Below, one piece after another: positions 1 to 5,201 of a DNA stretch of 5,201 bases. Made by a program: the position numbers and the translations under genes. Source of the DNA: CAUTUX01 sp963532875. Lineage in GTDB: Bacteria > Bacillota > Clostridia > Christensenellales > CAG-917. The notes beneath the pieces were generated by a model that worked only from the letters and a program-made list of their open reading frames with translations, searched no databases and was not told the origin of the DNA. Numbering within the stretch: the stretch's first letter is position 1; each line of letters begins with the position of its first letter. Location of the stretch: positions 1 through 5,201 of the forward strand of contig CAUSLO010000040.1 in NCBI GenBank assembly GCA_963532875.1, read 5' to 3'.

Positions 1-122
1 GCTTTGCTGACTGAGTTAAATGTACCTATAGCGTGAGAGTTGGGAAATTACTAATTCATAATAAACGAGTATTGAAAAGATCAAAAGTTTAATGTGGGTA
101 ATGGTAAGTGTGAATTGGCTAT
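1..122. other. Unassigned AT-rich stretch downstream of the tRNA cluster
   Basis: No open frame with a ribosome site, no hairpin with a U tract and no further cloverleaf is seen. The tRNA transcript presumably ends in or beyond this stretch, but I cannot point to a terminator. Confidence 0.5.
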
Positions 123-200
123 TGGGGTGAGTAGAGGGACTCGAACCCTCGACCTCCAGGGCCACAACCTGGCGCGCTAACCAACTGTGCCATACCCACC
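123..200 (-). tRNA. tRNA-His (anticodon GUG), CCA encoded
   Basis: Decodes CAU/CAC histidine codons. The reverse complement folds as a cloverleaf: acceptor GTGGGTA/TACTCAC with one G-U pair, anticodon arm CCAGG-TTGTGGC-CCTGG with anticodon GTG, and T-arm GAGGG-TTCGAGT-CCCTC. The histidine hallmark is present: an extra 5' G (G-1, position 200) opposite C73 (position 126), the main HisRS identity element. The 3' CCA is encoded at 123-125. One flaw is visible: in the D-stem GCAC/GCGC the 12-23 pair is an A-C mismatch. It is last of three co-transcribed tRNAs, 5 nt after tRNA-Arg. No clear terminator follows it within 1-122. Confidence 0.96.
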
Positions 201-205
201 ATATG

Positions 206-282
<77 letters not shown>

Positions 283-287
283 ATATT

Positions 288-361
<74 letters not shown>

Positions 362-390
362 AAAAGTTTTGCACTCACAAATGCCTTATA

Positions 391-420
391 ATTCTAGCAC
401 GAAAAAAGGGAAATTGTCAA
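391..420 (-). promoter_or_regulatory. Promoter of the tRNA Gly-Arg-His transcript
   Basis: On the minus strand there is a perfect -35 TTGACA (415-420), an 18-bp spacer, and -10 TAGAAT (391-396) preceded by TGC, an extended -10 element. The predicted transcription start is near 384, giving a leader of roughly 20 nt before tRNA-Gly. The match to sigma-70/sigma-A consensus and the placement just before a stable-RNA cluster make this convincing. The -35 box overlaps one arm of the inverted repeat at 416-465. Confidence 0.8.
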
Positions 421-465
421 AGATAAAAAGGTCGCTTTTCGCTTTAAAATTTAAGCATCTTTGAC
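416..465 (-). terminator. Inverted repeat between rdgB and the tRNA cluster, possible weak terminator
   Basis: A perfect 9-bp inverted repeat (416-424 GTCAAAGAT, 457-465 ATCTTTGAC) encloses 32 nt. It starts 12 nt past the rdgB stop codon on the minus strand. Inside it, the minus strand has a small imperfect hairpin, AAAGCG with CGACCTTT, followed by TTTTT, which could be a weak intrinsic terminator. The outer repeat has no adjacent U tract, and its distal arm shares bases with the tRNA promoter -35. It may therefore be an rdgB transcript end, an operator, or chance in AT-rich DNA. Confidence 0.35.
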
Positions 466-476
466 GAGACATAAGT

Positions 477-1067
477 CTAATCTTTTAAAGAATTTTTTAG
501 TATAGGTAGAAGAGCGAGGATTGCATTTGTACGGTGGCTAACTTTATTCTTTTCTGCCATTGTTGCTTGAGCAAACGATTTTTGAAGGACATTTGAGAAA
601 AATACTGGGTCATAGCCAAAACCGTTTGTTCCAATTGGTTCTTCAAGAATATATCCGTCAGTTCTGCCAGTAGCAGTGAATTCCTTTCCGTCTGGAAGTA
701 CGAGAGCAACGCAAGTTTCAAAGTGAGCATTTCTATCTTTAATTCCGTTTAGATTTTTGAGTAGTAAATCTTGATTCTTTTTGTAATCACATTCTTCGCC
801 AGCATATCTTGCAGAATATATTCCAGGAGCACAGTTGAGTGAATCTACAACTAAACCGCTATCATCACCCAAAGAAGCACAGCCAGTGATGCTGTGGATT
901 GTTCTGGCTTTAATTAAGGCATTTTCTTCAAATGTGTTTCCAGTTTCTTCAATTTCAATAGTTATATTTTTATCTGCAAGAGAGTATATGTTTGAAAAAT
1001 ATTTACTCAAAATATCTTTAAGTTCCTTTATTTTATCTTTGTTATTGCTGGCTATTATCAAGTCCAT
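477..1067 (-). CDS. rdgB: RdgB/HAM1-family non-canonical purine NTP pyrophosphatase (dITP/XTP pyrophosphatase)
   Basis: Cytosolic house-cleaning enzyme that hydrolyses deaminated purine nucleotides (dITP, XTP, ITP) to monophosphate plus pyrophosphate, keeping them out of DNA and RNA. From the chosen start it is 196 aa, the usual family length. Family motifs appear in order: the substrate-binding SNNKDKIKE (7-15, S/TxNxxK type), the acidic pair in EETGNTFEENA (40-50), the catalytic GDDSGL (67-72) with PGIYSARYAG (81-90), GRTDG (134-138), the base-binding FGYDP (150-154), and SHRTNA (177-182). The ATG at 1067 is preferred because GAGGGG lies 4 nt upstream. The in-frame ATG at 1079 and the ORF opening at 1106 lack a ribosome site and would add a non-homologous tail. 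It overlaps the phosphate-transporter gene by 26 nt, so translational coupling is likely. Confidence 0.95.
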   Translation of the reverse strand: MDLIIASNNKDKIKELKDILSKYFSNIYSLADKNITIEIEETGNTFEENALIKARTIHSITGCASLGDDSGLVVDSLNCAPGIYSARYAGEECDYKKNQDLLLKNLNGIKDRNAHFETCVALVLPDGKEFTATGRTDGYILEEPIGTNGFGYDPVFFSNVLQKSFAQATMAEKNKVSHRTNAILALLPILKNSLKD

Positions 1068-2754
1068 GTTTCCCCTCATGTTTGTAGTTCTTAATTGTAT
1101 TTCCAATATTTATTAAGTGATCACCAATTCTTTCTGTATTTGCTACAAGAGATAGGAATTGGGCACCAATTTCAGGCGAACATTCTCTTTTTTCTAGACG
1201 TTCAATGTGGTTGTTAGCTAATTCTTCAGTATATGCATCAACTTGATCTTCAATCTCATAGGCTGCTTTAAGAGCATTTAAATCTATCTTTACAAATGCC
1301 AACATAACTTTGTCATAAAGTTGTTTAATTAGGCTTTGTAGTTCTTGTATTTCATTAATAGCAGTCTCTGAGAATGCTGAGTTTTTACTTTCAAGATGTT
1401 GAGCATATTCAATTAGATTCTTTGCATAGTCACCAATTCTTTCAATATCAGAAATTGTTTTAAATGATGACGAGACAAATGTCTGGTCAGTACTTGTTAA
1501 TGGACGTCCAGATACTTTTGCAAGGAAATTGTGAATTTCTTTGTATAAGAAGTTTATTTGTCTTTCATTTCTATTAAATGTGTCAACGCACCTAAAATCC
1601 ATTTTGCAAATTGTTTCAATTGCTATGTTGAAGTTAGTCATTGCTAAAGATGCCATATTTAAAATTTCATTTTTAGTCTGTGCAACGGCTATAGGTGGGG
1701 TAGATAAGAAGTGAGGTTCGATGTATACAAGTTTTAGTTCATCAGAGGTATCCTCTTTCTTTACTTTATTAGGAACTATCTTCTCAACAAGTTTTACAAA
1801 TACCTTGGTTATAGGCAAAGCAAGTATAACGGTAGCGACATTAAATGAAGTGTGGAATATAGCAACCTGAACACTTTTCTTGCCTTGAATTTTTTCAAAC
1901 AATTTAGGGATAGTATGCATGCCATGAGTTGACGCCCCTAGTATCTGATCTACAATCACAAATATCAGCACTCCAAATAAATTGAAGAATAGGTGGATTA
2001 GAGCGATTCGTTTCGCTTCACGTGTGCTTGTAAAGCCTGCAACGATAGCAACGACACATGATCCAATATTGCTTCCTAACATTAAATACACTGCTTGATT
2101 TATATTGATTAAGTTACCGCTTAATAGGACGATTATGATACCAGTTACCAAAGATGAACTCTGAGCAATACCAGTTATTACTGTTCCAATCAAGATGAGT
2201 AGAGCAAAGTTATCAATTTTTTCTAAGAAGGATTTAAAACTGTTGCTGTTTGTAAATTTGCTAACAGATCCACTCATAACCTGAAGACCTAAGAATAGAA
2301 GACCGAGACCAGTTATAAATCCAGCAACGTTTCGAATCTTTGGTTTTTTTGCGAATAATGTTATGCCACCACCTATACCTGCTAAGGCAGCGAATAGAGC
2401 ACCCATAGAAAAGTATTGATCCAAGTCTTGTAGGGCGATTAACAAACCAGTTATTGTTGTTCCAACGTTTGCCCCGAATACAACTGTTGCTCCTTGGGTT
2501 AGAGTCATTATTCCTGCATTTACAAAACCGATAGTCATGACTGTCGTTGCACCAGAACTTTGAATTAGAGCAGTGGACGCAGCACCAATACCGACACCGA
2601 CAAGTTTGTTGTTTGAAGTCTTATTAAACAAGTCCTTAATCTTGTTACTTGCTAAAATTTCTAGGTTTTTGCTGACGAAGGACAAAGCAACTAAGAAGCA
2701 GCCGATACCTGCAACGAATAGAAATATTGAATTAACAATGTCTTTTGCTTGCAA
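1042..2754 (-). CDS. Na+/phosphate cotransporter-family protein with C-terminal PhoU-like domain
   Basis: Inner-membrane protein of the Na/Pi cotransporter family (NptA/YjbB-like), 570 aa, typical for the membrane-plus-PhoU form. The N-terminal ~320 residues contain about eight or nine hydrophobic segments and two inverted-repeat halves, each with the QSS signature: QSSGATT (65-71) with GANVGTT (94-100), and QSSSLVT (198-204) with GSNIGS (227-232). FHTSFNVAT at 310-318 is also family-typical. Residues ~360-565 are helical and PhoU-like, with two repeated motifs, SDIERIGDYAKN (435-446) and ANTERIGDHLINIGN (548-562). The start is TTG at 2754, supported by GAGGA at 2762-2766 with 7-nt spacing; no ATG competes. 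It should move phosphate with Na+. Direction (import, or export as reported for E. coli YjbB) cannot be read from sequence. It heads a pair with rdgB. Confidence 0.93.
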   Translation of the reverse strand: MQAKDIVNSIFLFVAGIGCFLVALSFVSKNLEILASNKIKDLFNKTSNNKLVGVGIGAASTALIQSSGATTVMTIGFVNAGIMTLTQGATVVFGANVGTTITGLLIALQDLDQYFSMGALFAALAGIGGGITLFAKKPKIRNVAGFITGLGLLFLGLQVMSGSVSKFTNSNSFKSFLEKIDNFALLILIGTVITGIAQSSSLVTGIIIVLLSGNLININQAVYLMLGSNIGSCVVAIVAGFTSTREAKRIALIHLFFNLFGVLIFVIVDQILGASTHGMHTIPKLFEKIQGKKSVQVAIFHTSFNVATVILALPITKVFVKLVEKIVPNKVKKEDTSDELKLVYIEPHFLSTPPIAVAQTKNEILNMASLAMTNFNIAIETICKMDFRCVDTFNRNERQINFLYKEIHNFLAKVSGRPLTSTDQTFVSSSFKTISDIERIGDYAKNLIEYAQHLESKNSAFSETAINEIQELQSLIKQLYDKVMLAFVKIDLNALKAAYEIEDQVDAYTEELANNHIERLEKRECSPEIGAQFLSLVANTERIGDHLINIGNTIKNYKHEGKHGLDNSQQ

Positions 2755-2761
2755 TGTTTTT

Positions 2762-2766
2762 TCCTC
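2762..2766 (-). promoter_or_regulatory. Ribosome binding site deciding the TTG start of the Na/Pi gene
   Basis: The minus strand reads GAGGA, then AAAAACA, then TTG. The 7-nt spacing is optimal, and no ATG or GTG lies in frame nearby, so the TTG at 2754 is the likely start. Confidence 0.75.
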
Positions 2767-2779
2767 AAGGATTAGTAAA

Positions 2780-2809
2780 AGTATACGGAATTGAAACAGT
2801 TAAGTACAA
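2780..2809 (-). promoter_or_regulatory. Candidate promoter for the Na/Pi-rdgB unit
   Basis: On the minus strand a good -10 TATACT (2780-2785) sits 18 bp from a weak -35 TTGTAC (2804-2809). The predicted start near 2773 leaves a leader of about 18 nt that just includes the ribosome binding site. The poor -35 suggests either a weak promoter or one needing an activator. I see no convincing PhoP box. Confidence 0.5.
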
Positions 2810-2849
2810 CTAAAAGGATTGCCATGAAAATTCCCCAAAGGGTCTTTCT

Positions 2850-2878
2850 TTGACTAAAAAAGGCACGAGGAATATAAT
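2850..2878 (+). promoter_or_regulatory. Promoter for the potassium-uptake operon
   Basis: TTGACT (2850-2855), a 17-bp spacer, and perfect TATAAT (2873-2878) give a near-consensus sigma-70/sigma-A promoter. The start would fall near 2885, leaving about 80 nt of leader, too short for a ydaO-type c-di-AMP riboswitch. The leader contains the 15-codon ORF at 2905-2952. The -35 overlaps one arm of a small inverted repeat, CAAAG (2836-2840) with CTTTG (2848-2852). Confidence 0.75.
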
Positions 2879-2904
2879 TTAAACATAAACAGACAGAGGA
2901 ATTG

Positions 2905-2952
2905 ATGCATATAAATTTTATAATTCATAATACTATCACAGAAAATCTTTAG
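2905..2952 (+). CDS. Possible 15-codon leader peptide upstream of ktrB
   Basis: ATG at 2905 is preceded by CAGAGGA (2894-2900) at good ribosome-site spacing and reads MHINFIIHNTITENL before TAG at 2950-2952. It lies wholly inside the predicted leader of the potassium operon. Its stop codon shares two bases with the AGGAG ribosome site (2951-2955) that serves the ktrB TTG start, so ribosomes finishing here would sit on the ktrB initiation region. I do not recognise the peptide, and it has no run of a single regulatory amino acid. An open frame this short can occur by chance; the ribosome site and the overlap are the only support. Confidence 0.35.
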   Translation: MHINFIIHNTITENL

Positions 2953-2955
2953 GAG
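2951..2955 (+). promoter_or_regulatory. Ribosome binding site deciding the TTG start of ktrB
   Basis: AGGAG lies 10 nt before TTG at 2966. Going upstream in this frame there is no ATG, GTG or TTG before the stop TAA at 2921-2923, and the next ATG downstream is far inside the protein. The TTG start is therefore effectively forced. Confidence 0.75.
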
Positions 2956-2965
2956 ATTTAATTTT

Positions 2966-4324
2966 TTGAGTTTTAAAAAAAATAAATTAACCACTACAGA
3001 CAAGACACAACTTTTTGTAACATCTAGACACCTCGTGTTGGGGTTGTTAGCAGTTATATTTGTTGGTTTTCTAATTTTCTTGCTACCTATATCTTATAAG
3101 AAAGGGAATCCTATAAAAGCAATAGATGCTCTTTTCCTATCTACAAGTGCCACATGTGTAACAGGGCTGTCCCCAATTGACATCTCAAAACAGTTAACGG
3201 TTTTTGGGCAAATTATCTTGCTAATGCTAATCCAGATTGGCGGACTTGGATTCATGACGTTCACATCTGTTATCTATCTATATTTGTTAAAGAGATTTTC
3301 CTTAGCATCCTTACTAACAATGAAAGACGATATGGGAGCAGGAAATAAATCTAAGATGAGGCAATACGTAGCCCACATCTTAATTTGGACTTTTGGCGTA
3401 GAGATGATTGGATTTATTTTATTAATACCTGCATTCCATTATCACATTAAGGGCGGGGAAGCTGTATGGAATGCGTTCTTTACTTCAATATCTGCGTTTT
3501 GCAATGCAGGGTTTTCAGTGTATGACGGGGAGTCGCTTATTAATTTGAATAGAGACCCATATATTCTATTGATAACTGCATGCTTGATTATATTGGGCGG
3601 AATTGGATTTATCGTAGTTGAAGATATATGGAAGGGAAGAGTATGGCGTAGATTTAAATTGCATACAAAGGTTGTTTTGATAGTTACTGGAGCACTATTG
3701 TTGGGTGGCACAGTGTGGATCTTGGTAGCAGAGTATAGCCATGCTTTAAAAGATATGAACTTTGGACAAAAGTTATTGAATGCATTTTTCTTATCAACAA
3801 CAGCAAGAACTGCAGGCTTTGCAAACATTGATTTGAATACATTGAAAGGTGGTACAGTTTGGTTGCTGAACTTTTTGATGTTTGTTGGAGCAAGTCCATC
3901 ATCAACAGGTGGCGGAATCAAAACAACAACATTGTTTATTTTGATAGTTAGCGTATTGATGTTGATAAGGCAAAAGAGATATGCAGTTATTAACAAGCAA
4001 ATGATTGGCGATGCAATAGTTAAGAGAGCAAATACTGTTTTAATTATGGCTATTTTAATTTTCGGAATTTCCCTTGGAATTATGACATACAGTGATGCAG
4101 GAATAACGCAAAACAAATTAGCATTTGAGCAGGTTTCAGCATATTCAACCACAGGGCTATCAATGGGGATAACAAGCGGTATCTCTATTTTAGGTAAACT
4201 TATTTTAACAATATGTATGTTCATCGGCAGGGTTGGTGTTATAACGTTCTTGTTGTCATTCGCAAGATCGAACAAAGTTAGTGAAGTGAAAATCAAATAT
4301 AAAGAGAGTACAATACAAGTATAA
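2966..4324 (+). CDS. ktrB: KtrB/TrkH-family potassium uptake protein, translocating subunit
   Basis: Membrane pore of a Ktr/Trk K+ uptake system, in which dimers sit on a ring of RCK subunits. At 452 aa it matches KtrB more closely than the longer TrkH. After a short basic N-terminus come four membrane-pore-membrane repeats, each with a recognisable selectivity-filter loop: SATCVTGL (61-68), SAFCNAGF (176-183), TARTAGF (289-295) and STTGLS (394-399). The central glycines are G67, G182, G294 and G397. The conserved intramembrane gating loop region GASPSSTGGGIKTTT spans 308-322, and the late GRVG (421-424) is family-typical. The start is TTG with AGGAG 10 nt upstream. ktrA follows after 9 nt in the same frame, and its ribosome site touches this stop codon, so the two are co-translated. 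Na+ dependence is known for KtrAB of other bacteria and is inferred here. Confidence 0.95.
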   Translation: MSFKKNKLTTTDKTQLFVTSRHLVLGLLAVIFVGFLIFLLPISYKKGNPIKAIDALFLSTSATCVTGLSPIDISKQLTVFGQIILLMLIQIGGLGFMTFTSVIYLYLLKRFSLASLLTMKDDMGAGNKSKMRQYVAHILIWTFGVEMIGFILLIPAFHYHIKGGEAVWNAFFTSISAFCNAGFSVYDGESLINLNRDPYILLITACLIILGGIGFIVVEDIWKGRVWRRFKLHTKVVLIVTGALLLGGTVWILVAEYSHALKDMNFGQKLLNAFFLSTTARTAGFANIDLNTLKGGTVWLLNFLMFVGASPSSTGGGIKTTTLFILIVSVLMLIRQKRYAVINKQMIGDAIVKRANTVLIMAILIFGISLGIMTYSDAGITQNKLAFEQVSAYSTTGLSMGITSGISILGKLILTICMFIGRVGVITFLLSFARSNKVSEVKIKYKESTIQV

Positions 4325-4328
4325 GAGG
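4324..4328 (+). promoter_or_regulatory. ktrA: ktrA ribosome binding site touching the ktrB stop codon
   Basis: AGAGG begins on the last base of the ktrB TAA (4322-4324) and is 5 nt from the ktrA ATG. A ribosome terminating on ktrB would be positioned to reinitiate, supporting coupled synthesis of pore and gating subunit. Confidence 0.7.
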
Positions 4329-4333
4329 TTGAT

Positions 4334-5020
4334 ATGTATAACAGAGGAAGGAAGAAAAAGATTTCTAATAAAAAGTATGCGGTGTTAGGGTTAGGACGTT
4401 TTGGAATAGAGATGGCAAAGTCATTAAGCGAATTAGGATGCGAAGTTTTTGCTGTTGATAAGAAAGAAGATAACCTTAGGGCTCTCGATGGAATTGCAAC
4501 ACATATGGCAACCGCCAATGTCGCAAATGAAGGAGTATTGACAGAATTTGATATACAAGAGTTCGATGCAGTTATAGTTGCAATTGGAGACTTATCAAGT
4601 TCAATTATGACCACACAGTTGTGTAAGGACTTAGGAGCGAAATACGTTATTGCTAAAGCAAATGATGAAGTACATGCAAAGATACTTGAGAAAGTAGGGG
4701 CAGATAAAATAGTATTTCCCGAAGTATATACGGCACAGAGAATGGCTACTGTTTTATTTAATCCAAACATAAACGAACTTATAGAAATGGAAGATGGTTA
4801 TTCAATAGCACAAGTAAACCTACCAAAAAGTTGGGAAGGGAAGGATGTAGTTACTTTGGATATAAGGAAACAATATGCACTGAATATCCTATTTGTAATT
4901 GGATTAGATGGTGTTTCTCTACCATCACAAGGAAGGCACTTTGTTGAGGGAGATAAAATAGTTATCGGCGGATTAAACGATGCTGTAACTGACTTTCTAA
5001 CAAAGGAAATATCAGAGTAG
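4334..5020 (+). CDS. ktrA: KtrA/TrkA-family RCK regulatory subunit of potassium uptake
   Basis: Cytoplasmic gating subunit that forms an octameric ring under KtrB and opens or closes it in response to ATP/ADP or NAD(H). The 228-aa length equals single-RCK KtrA, about half the two-RCK TrkA of enterobacteria. The TrkA_N Rossmann domain (about 14-130) carries GLGRFG (19-24), acidic D42 at the end of the second strand, and GADKIVFPE (122-130). A TrkA_C domain follows at about 148-226. In TrkA_C, I177-R178 with N184 resembles the pattern I recall for c-di-AMP contacts in Staphylococcus aureus KtrA, so c-di-AMP inhibition is plausible but unproven. The start is ATG with AGAGG 5 nt upstream. The N-terminus is unusually basic (RGRKKK at 4-9). 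No terminator is obvious immediately downstream. Confidence 0.94.
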   Translation: MYNRGRKKKISNKKYAVLGLGRFGIEMAKSLSELGCEVFAVDKKEDNLRALDGIATHMATANVANEGVLTEFDIQEFDAVIVAIGDLSSSIMTTQLCKDLGAKYVIAKANDEVHAKILEKVGADKIVFPEVYTAQRMATVLFNPNINELIEMEDGYSIAQVNLPKSWEGKDVVTLDIRKQYALNILFVIGLDGVSLPSQGRHFVEGDKIVIGGLNDAVTDFLTKEISE

Positions 5021-5085
5021 AAGAATAGGACAAGTTTCAAAGTAATTTTAATTAGCAAAACAATCATAAATCTGTATTTTCAGTT

Positions 5086-5105
5086 TACTTTGTTTTAACA
5101 AAGTA
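5086..5105. repeat. 20-bp palindrome upstream of the right-edge promoter
   Basis: TACTTTGTT-TT-AACAAAGTA is a perfect 9-bp inverted repeat with a 2-bp centre. It ends 12 bp before the -35 box at 5118. No U tract follows on either strand, so it is a poor intrinsic terminator for ktrA; its size and position fit an operator for a dimeric regulator. It resembles a Rex-type site (TTGTTAA/TTAACAA halves), but the half-site spacing is too short for a proper match. Confidence 0.5.
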
Positions 5106-5117
5106 CAAGATAGATTG

Positions 5118-5146
5118 TTGACATAATCACCCATTCCGAGTAAAAT
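5118..5146 (+). promoter_or_regulatory. Near-perfect promoter reading out of the window
   Basis: TTGACA (5118-5123), a 17-bp spacer (5124-5140), and TAAAAT (5141-5146) match sigma-70/sigma-A consensus in 11 of 12 positions. Transcription would begin near 5153 and run rightwards past the window edge. The gene it serves is not visible; no start codon with an open frame and ribosome site occurs before 5201. Confidence 0.7.
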
Positions 5147-5186
5147 AACCTAAGTTTCGACGACAACCCCCTAAATGTGGTGTTAA

Positions 5187-5200
5187 ACCTTAAATAAGGT
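5187..5200. repeat. 14-bp palindrome at the right edge, in the new transcript's leader
   Basis: ACCTTA-AA-TAAGGT is a perfect 6-bp inverted repeat about 35 nt after the predicted start of the rightward transcript. It could be an operator or the first stem of a leader RNA. The structure may continue beyond the window, so its nature is open. Confidence 0.35.
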
Positions 5201-5201
5201 G

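Noticed and set aside
1..40. A D-arm-like string on the minus strand (AACTCAGTCAGCAAAGC) suggesting a fourth tRNA at the edge
   Set aside because: The would-be D-stem does not pair, the loop lacks GG, and no acceptor start is in place.
461..489. TTGACG at 461 as a plus-strand antisense promoter into rdgB
   Set aside because: The expected -10 position holds TTTAAA, a poor match, and the hexamer is explained by the inverted repeat.
2786..2811. A possible PhoP box upstream of the Na/Pi gene
   Set aside because: There is only a loose TTAAC-like string, without the spaced direct repeats expected of a PhoP site.
2824..2853. A 9-codon ORF (MKIPQRVFL) after AAAGGA
   Set aside because: It lies upstream of the only good plus-strand promoter, so it is probably not transcribed, and its stop falls in the -35 box.
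2902..2924. A second TATAAT (2919-2924) in the ktrB leader
   Set aside because: There is no -35-like hexamer at 16-18 bp and no extended -10. The match is expected in such AT-rich sequence.
4344..4363. Purine-rich stretch inside ktrA suggesting a later start at an ATT codon (4361)
   Set aside because: ATT starts are very rare, the purines are explained by Arg/Gly/Lys codons, and the ATG at 4334 has a proper ribosome site.
3442..4770. A 442-codon open frame on the minus strand across ktrB and ktrA
   Set aside because: It is a shadow. The plus-strand frames carry all the KtrB filter motifs and the KtrA Rossmann motif, the antisense product has no recognisable domain, and its length follows from the two real genes sharing a frame.
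5097..5180. A short minus-strand frame (TTG near 5167, about 23 codons) with AGGGGG just before it
   Set aside because: The purine run abuts the start with no spacing, there is no minus-strand promoter, and the peptide is unrecognisable.

Overview
The window looks like ordinary chromosome from a low-GC bacterium, most likely a Bacillota (Clostridia-type) member. The base composition is visibly AT-rich, Shine-Dalgarno sites are strong and purine-rich, TTG starts are used, UGG encodes Trp, and a two-gene KtrB/KtrA-like potassium system is present. This placement is inferred from style and gene content; there is no rRNA or marker phylogeny to support it.

Layout, left to right. Positions 1-122 hold nothing I can identify. 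Positions 123-361 carry three minus-strand tRNA genes, transcribed Gly(UCC), Arg(UCU), His(GUG), each with an encoded CCA and separated by 5-nt gaps, behind a consensus promoter at 391-420. Positions 477-2754 hold a minus-strand pair. The first gene is a sodium/phosphate cotransporter-family protein with a C-terminal PhoU-like domain. Its 3' end overlaps by 26 nt a RdgB/HAM1 nucleotide-sanitising pyrophosphatase. Positions 2755-2965 are a divergent control region with a promoter facing each way and a possible 15-codon leader ORF. Positions 2966-5020 hold a plus-strand operon for Ktr/Trk-type potassium uptake: the membrane translocating subunit followed by its cytoplasmic RCK (TrkA-type) gating subunit, 9 nt apart and in the same frame. 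Positions 5021-5201 contain a 20-bp palindrome, a near-perfect sigma-70 promoter reading rightwards out of the window, and a second palindrome at the edge.

Functionally, the two divergent units are both ion-transport units that are probably Na+-linked: phosphate movement with a PhoU-like domain, and K+ uptake gated by nucleotide-binding RCK rings. RdgB is a housekeeping gene translationally tied to the phosphate gene. I see no mobile element, CRISPR array, toxin-antitoxin module, phage gene or defence gene, and no convincing new system. The items most worth a second look are the C55 substitution in the tRNA-Gly T-loop, the leader ORF whose stop overlaps the potassium operon's ribosome binding site, and the palindrome-promoter-palindrome arrangement at the right edge.
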